A stretch of 64,000 bases of DNA from Mucilaginibacter sp. UBA5151 (GTDB lineage: Bacteria > Bacteroidota > Bacteroidia > Sphingobacteriales > Sphingobacteriaceae). Within the stretch, counting starts at the first letter, position 1. Every line of letters begins with the position of its first letter. The position numbers and the translations under genes were made by a program. The stretch is taken from the NCBI GenBank assembly GCA_002413785.1, contig DHXR01000020.1:48335-112334 (forward strand), in the 5' to 3' direction. Below, piece by piece: positions 61,152 to 64,000 of the stretch. The notes beneath the pieces were generated by a model. That model worked only from the letters and a program-made list of their open reading frames with translations, ran no database searches and was not told where the DNA came from.

Positions 61152-62744
61152 ATGAAAAAAAGAAATTTATTAAAACTGGCGTCTGTTATAGTAATAGGCT
61201 TGTCAGTAATTATAACATCGTGTAAAAAGAACCTGACCCCCATAGGGGAGTTAACGACAGCGAGTGTTTACAAGGATTTTAGTAACTATCCGCAGGTACT
61301 GGCTAAACTTTATACTGCATACGCCATCAGCGGCCAGGCCGGCCCCGCCGGTAATGCGGATATTGCCGGTATTGACGAAGGTTTTTCAAACTACCTGCGC
61401 GAATATTTTAACACAGAGGAACTTACAACCGATGAAGCCCAGATAACCTGGAATGATGGTGATGTGCATGATTTGCACGATATGATTTGGACAAGTTCCA
61501 ATACTTTCAGCAGGGCGATGTACGACCGTATTTATTACGAAATATCATTGGATAATGAGTTTTTACGTAATACTACCCCTGCAAAGCTTGCCGCAAACGG
61601 AATAACAGGCAGTAATGCTACTTTAGTAACTCAATACCGTGCTGAAGCCCGCTTTTTAAGGGCATTAAGCTATTGGCATGCTATTGACCTTTATGGCAGT
61701 GTTCCATTTGTTACAGAAGCTCAAAGCGTTGGTGTGTTTTTCCCTGTACAACAATCGCGCGCCTACATATTCAACTTTATTGAAAGCGAACTGAAAGCGA
61801 TCGGTAGCGACCTTGGCGCGCCAAGGTTTTCGTACGGGCATGCCGACCAGGCCGCAGCAAATACCTTGTTAGTCAATTTATATATGAACGCGCAGGTTTA
61901 TACCGGAACAGCCCGTTATACCGATGCCATTACTTATGCTAACAAAGTAATAGCTTCAGGTTATACTTTGGAGCCTAAATTTCAAAACTTGTTTACTGCG
62001 GATAACAATCTGTCAAAAGAGATCATTTTCCCGATTGAATCCGATGGCTTGCATACCCAGGGTTATGGCGGTATGACTTACCTGATACATGCAGAAAATG
62101 GCGGAAACATGAGCCCTGCAAATTTTGGCATTGCAGGCCAATGGGCAGGTTTACGCGTAACTGAACAATATGTATCATTATTTAGCGACCCAAGCGGAGC
62201 TACAGACACAAGGGCTATGTTTTTTACAAACGGACAAACCTTAGGCATAGCTGATGAATACACATTTAACGATGGCTACGCTGTTACAAAGTTTACTAAT
62301 ATGACCAGCAAAGGTGTAGCCGGATCAGACCCTACCGGAACTTTCGTGGATACCGATTTCCCGATGTTCCGCCTTGCTGATGTTTACCTGTTGTATGCCG
62401 AAGCCGTATTGCGCGGTGGTACCGGCGGCGATTTGGGGACTGCTTTAAACTATGTAAATTTAGTACGTGCAAGAGCATACCAGGGCGCTTCTGGAAATAT
62501 TACAGCAGCGCAGCTTACCCTTCCGTTTATGCTGGCTGAAAGGGGCCGCGAATTATTGTGGGAAGGCCACAGAAGGACTGACCTGATCCGCTTCGGCCAA
62601 TTTACAGGCTCTTCCTATCCATGGCAGTGGAAAGGCGGTGTGTTAAACGGCACTTCTGTTCCGGATTATCGCCAGCTGATGCCGATCCCTTCAACTGAAA
62701 TGATTAACAACCCAACTTTAAAACAAAACCCCGGATATAATTAA
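61152..62744 (+). CDS. RagB/SusD-family glycan-binding lipoprotein
   Basis: The protein has 530 aa. Signal peptide with lipobox (IITSCKKN), then the SusD tetratricopeptide-like helices (SNTFSRAMYDRIYYEISLDN, YRAEARFLRALSYWHAIDLY) and the C-terminal RGRELLWEGHRRTDLIRFGQ block typical of the family. It caps the SusC transporter and binds the glycan. Starts 11 bp after susC. Confidence 0.95.
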   Translation: MKKRNLLKLASVIVIGLSVIITSCKKNLTPIGELTTASVYKDFSNYPQVLAKLYTAYAISGQAGPAGNADIAGIDEGFSNYLREYFNTEELTTDEAQITWNDGDVHDLHDMIWTSSNTFSRAMYDRIYYEISLDNEFLRNTTPAKLAANGITGSNATLVTQYRAEARFLRALSYWHAIDLYGSVPFVTEAQSVGVFFPVQQSRAYIFNFIESELKAIGSDLGAPRFSYGHADQAAANTLLVNLYMNAQVYTGTARYTDAITYANKVIASGYTLEPKFQNLFTADNNLSKEIIFPIESDGLHTQGYGGMTYLIHAENGGNMSPANFGIAGQWAGLRVTEQYVSLFSDPSGATDTRAMFFTNGQTLGIADEYTFNDGYAVTKFTNMTSKGVAGSDPTGTFVDTDFPMFRLADVYLLYAEAVLRGGTGGDLGTALNYVNLVRARAYQGASGNITAAQLTLPFMLAERGRELLWEGHRRTDLIRFGQFTGSSYPWQWKGGVLNGTSVPDYRQLMPIPSTEMINNPTLKQNPGYN

Positions 62745-62809
62745 TTAAATTAATAGATAGGTATCCTGTCTGTGTTTTAAAATTAAAAATCAGTTAAAAA
62801 AATATTAAT

Positions 62810-63907
62810 ATGAAAAAAATTCTGACAAAATTCTTAGCATTGAGCGGTGTAGCGCTGCTCATGCTTTCAGCCTGCAAAAAGGATGGCACGCTGGTTACTT
62901 CCAATGGAGGTAAGGCGGGTACGCTTACGGCGTCGACCACTACACCTGTATTGGATCATACAAAGCTTGGTGACACTTCTGCGGTGGTTAGATTTACCTT
63001 TACCAAAGCTGATTATGGCTATAGCGCGGCCATTGCCAATACTTTGCAAATTGATGCAGCAAGTGATAACTGGGCAAATCCCACAACAGCAGTTTTGCCG
63101 GTTGGGACTTTTTCCCAGGGGTATTCAACTGCAGTTTTTAATAACCTGGTATTGAAACTAAACCTGCCCGCCGGAACCGCATCGCAAGTTGTGGTGCGTA
63201 TTGCACATTCCCTTTCGGCCAATGTAAAACCTGTTTACTCAAATGTAATTTCACTTACTGTTACACCATTTAATTTAACATCCTGGATATATGTTACCGG
63301 GGCGTTCTCGGGATGGCAAAACCCGGGTCCAAATGAGGATAGTTTGATATCGGTTACAGGTAACGGTATTTATACTGGTATTATTAATTTTAACGCTACC
63401 GGCGGAGGCGCCAACCAGTTTTTACTATTACCGGCAAAAAAATGGGACCACAAATACGCCACCAATGATAATACTACCCCAAGCAGCACAATAACTTATG
63501 ATGCATCCAATAACCTGAATGCTCCGGCAGCTAATGGCCAGTATATTGTAACGGCAAATTTGAATGCCAACACTATTTCATTTACGCCTGCAGATTATTA
63601 CAGCATCATTGGCTCGGCAACACCAGGTGGTAACTGGTCAACAGACATGTTCCTGAAATTTGTAAATGACGGCAATAATAATTGGGTAGGTAACTTCACG
63701 TTATTGGCTGGCCAGTTTAAATTCAGACAAGACGGTCAGTGGTCCAATAGCTGGGGAGATGTTTCACCTGCTGATGGCATCAACGCAACAGACTCCAATG
63801 GAGGCAATATTAATGCTACAGCTGGAACCCATACTGTAACATTTAATATGGCGCCTTCTGCTGTGGGCTCTTCAGCAGTTACAACAACTACCTATTCGCT
63901 CAAATAA
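62810..63907 (+). CDS. SusE-like outer membrane starch-binding lipoprotein
   Basis: The protein has 365 aa. Signal peptide with lipobox (LLMLSACKKDG). The N-terminal part (about 25-150) resembles the SusE_N Ig-like domain, and the C-terminal part has CBM-like repeats (WIYVTGAFSGWQNPGPNEDS, IGSATPGGNWSTDMFLKF) with aromatic residues suited to starch binding. SusE-type proteins bind starch at the cell surface and adjust the size of imported oligosaccharides. It supports a starch-like substrate for this locus. An intrinsic terminator follows. Confidence 0.88.
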   Translation: MKKILTKFLALSGVALLMLSACKKDGTLVTSNGGKAGTLTASTTTPVLDHTKLGDTSAVVRFTFTKADYGYSAAIANTLQIDAASDNWANPTTAVLPVGTFSQGYSTAVFNNLVLKLNLPAGTASQVVVRIAHSLSANVKPVYSNVISLTVTPFNLTSWIYVTGAFSGWQNPGPNEDSLISVTGNGIYTGIINFNATGGGANQFLLLPAKKWDHKYATNDNTTPSSTITYDASNNLNAPAANGQYIVTANLNANTISFTPADYYSIIGSATPGGNWSTDMFLKFVNDGNNNWVGNFTLLAGQFKFRQDGQWSNSWGDVSPADGINATDSNGGNINATAGTHTVTFNMAPSAVGSSAVTTTTYSLK

Positions 63908-63943
63908 CACAAGATAATACAGAGAGTTGATTAATTGATGAGT

Positions 63944-63973
63944 CCGCCTGGTGAAAACCGGCGGGCTTTTTTT
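63944..63973 (+). terminator. Intrinsic terminator after susE
   Basis: Stem CCGCC-t-GGT with loop GAAA and ACC-GGCGG, then CTTTTTTT. It would end the susCDE transcript. Confidence 0.8.
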
Positions 63974-64000
63974 ATTGGTCTGAACCATGATTGACAGGAT

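Overview
The window looks like chromosomal DNA from a Bacteroidota bacterium of the family Sphingobacteriaceae (Mucilaginibacter or Pedobacter-like). The taxonomic call is inference from content: a SusC/SusD/SusE outer-membrane glycan uptake set, an M56 peptidase with a TonB C-terminal domain beside a BlaI-type repressor, DUF4290 next to murA, a short (286 aa) primary sigma factor, and promoters of the TTTG-N19-TAnnTTTG type that Bacteroidota use. No rRNA, tRNA, CRISPR array, prophage or intact transposase gene was recognised.

Layout. 0-5 kb: a BlaI/BlaR1-like pair, then a minus-strand operon of a glycosyltransferase, an ECF-like sigma factor and rsmG. 4.3-12 kb: DUF4290, murA, a GT39-like membrane protein, a DUF486 membrane protein, a conserved protein of unknown function and a second GT-C-like membrane protein. 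11.7-18.1 kb: an L-rhamnose operon (rhaT, fused aldolase/dehydrogenase, isomerase, kinase) split by a 440-bp block of palindromic repeats. 18-21.1 kb: an accessory, decayed stretch with an orphan antitoxin, a 5' remnant of its PIN toxin, a coiled-coil membrane protein between similar palindromes, other gene fragments and a 3 x 42 bp hairpin array. 21-30.7 kb: housekeeping and lipoprotein genes, including truA, a DEAD-box-like protein with degenerate motifs and a HAD protein lacking its nucleophile. 30.9-36.5 kb: smc, a PhzF-like gene and rpoD. 36.7-46.4 kb: MBL hydrolase, a RelE-type toxin-antitoxin pair flanked by direct repeats, kdsC, maf, an M1 peptidase, Ppx/GppA, a Na+-export-like ABC pair and dapF. 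46.5-57.4 kb: HtrA protease, an Old Yellow Enzyme, dienelactone hydrolase, a three-gene molybdenum hydroxylase/cytochrome c operon and a beta-propeller amidohydrolase. 57.4-64 kb: a 180-bp MITE-like element, a 24-bp perfect palindrome and susC-susD-susE, probably the start of a starch or malto-oligosaccharide locus.

The most unusual signal is between the genes. Many intergenic spacers hold inverted repeats whose arms are built from 7-bp units, with a different heptamer at different loci but the same period. A second family has five 33-nt palindromes with identical geometry (16+1+16), four of them between convergent genes. A third has palindromes followed by a GGCGGG tail. Two long perfect palindromes (30 bp and 24 bp) lie in promoter regions and look like operators. 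Protein-level oddities are a Cys-to-Asp MurA (predicted intrinsic fosfomycin resistance), the DEAD-box-like protein and the HAD protein. All readings are by eye; no database search was run.
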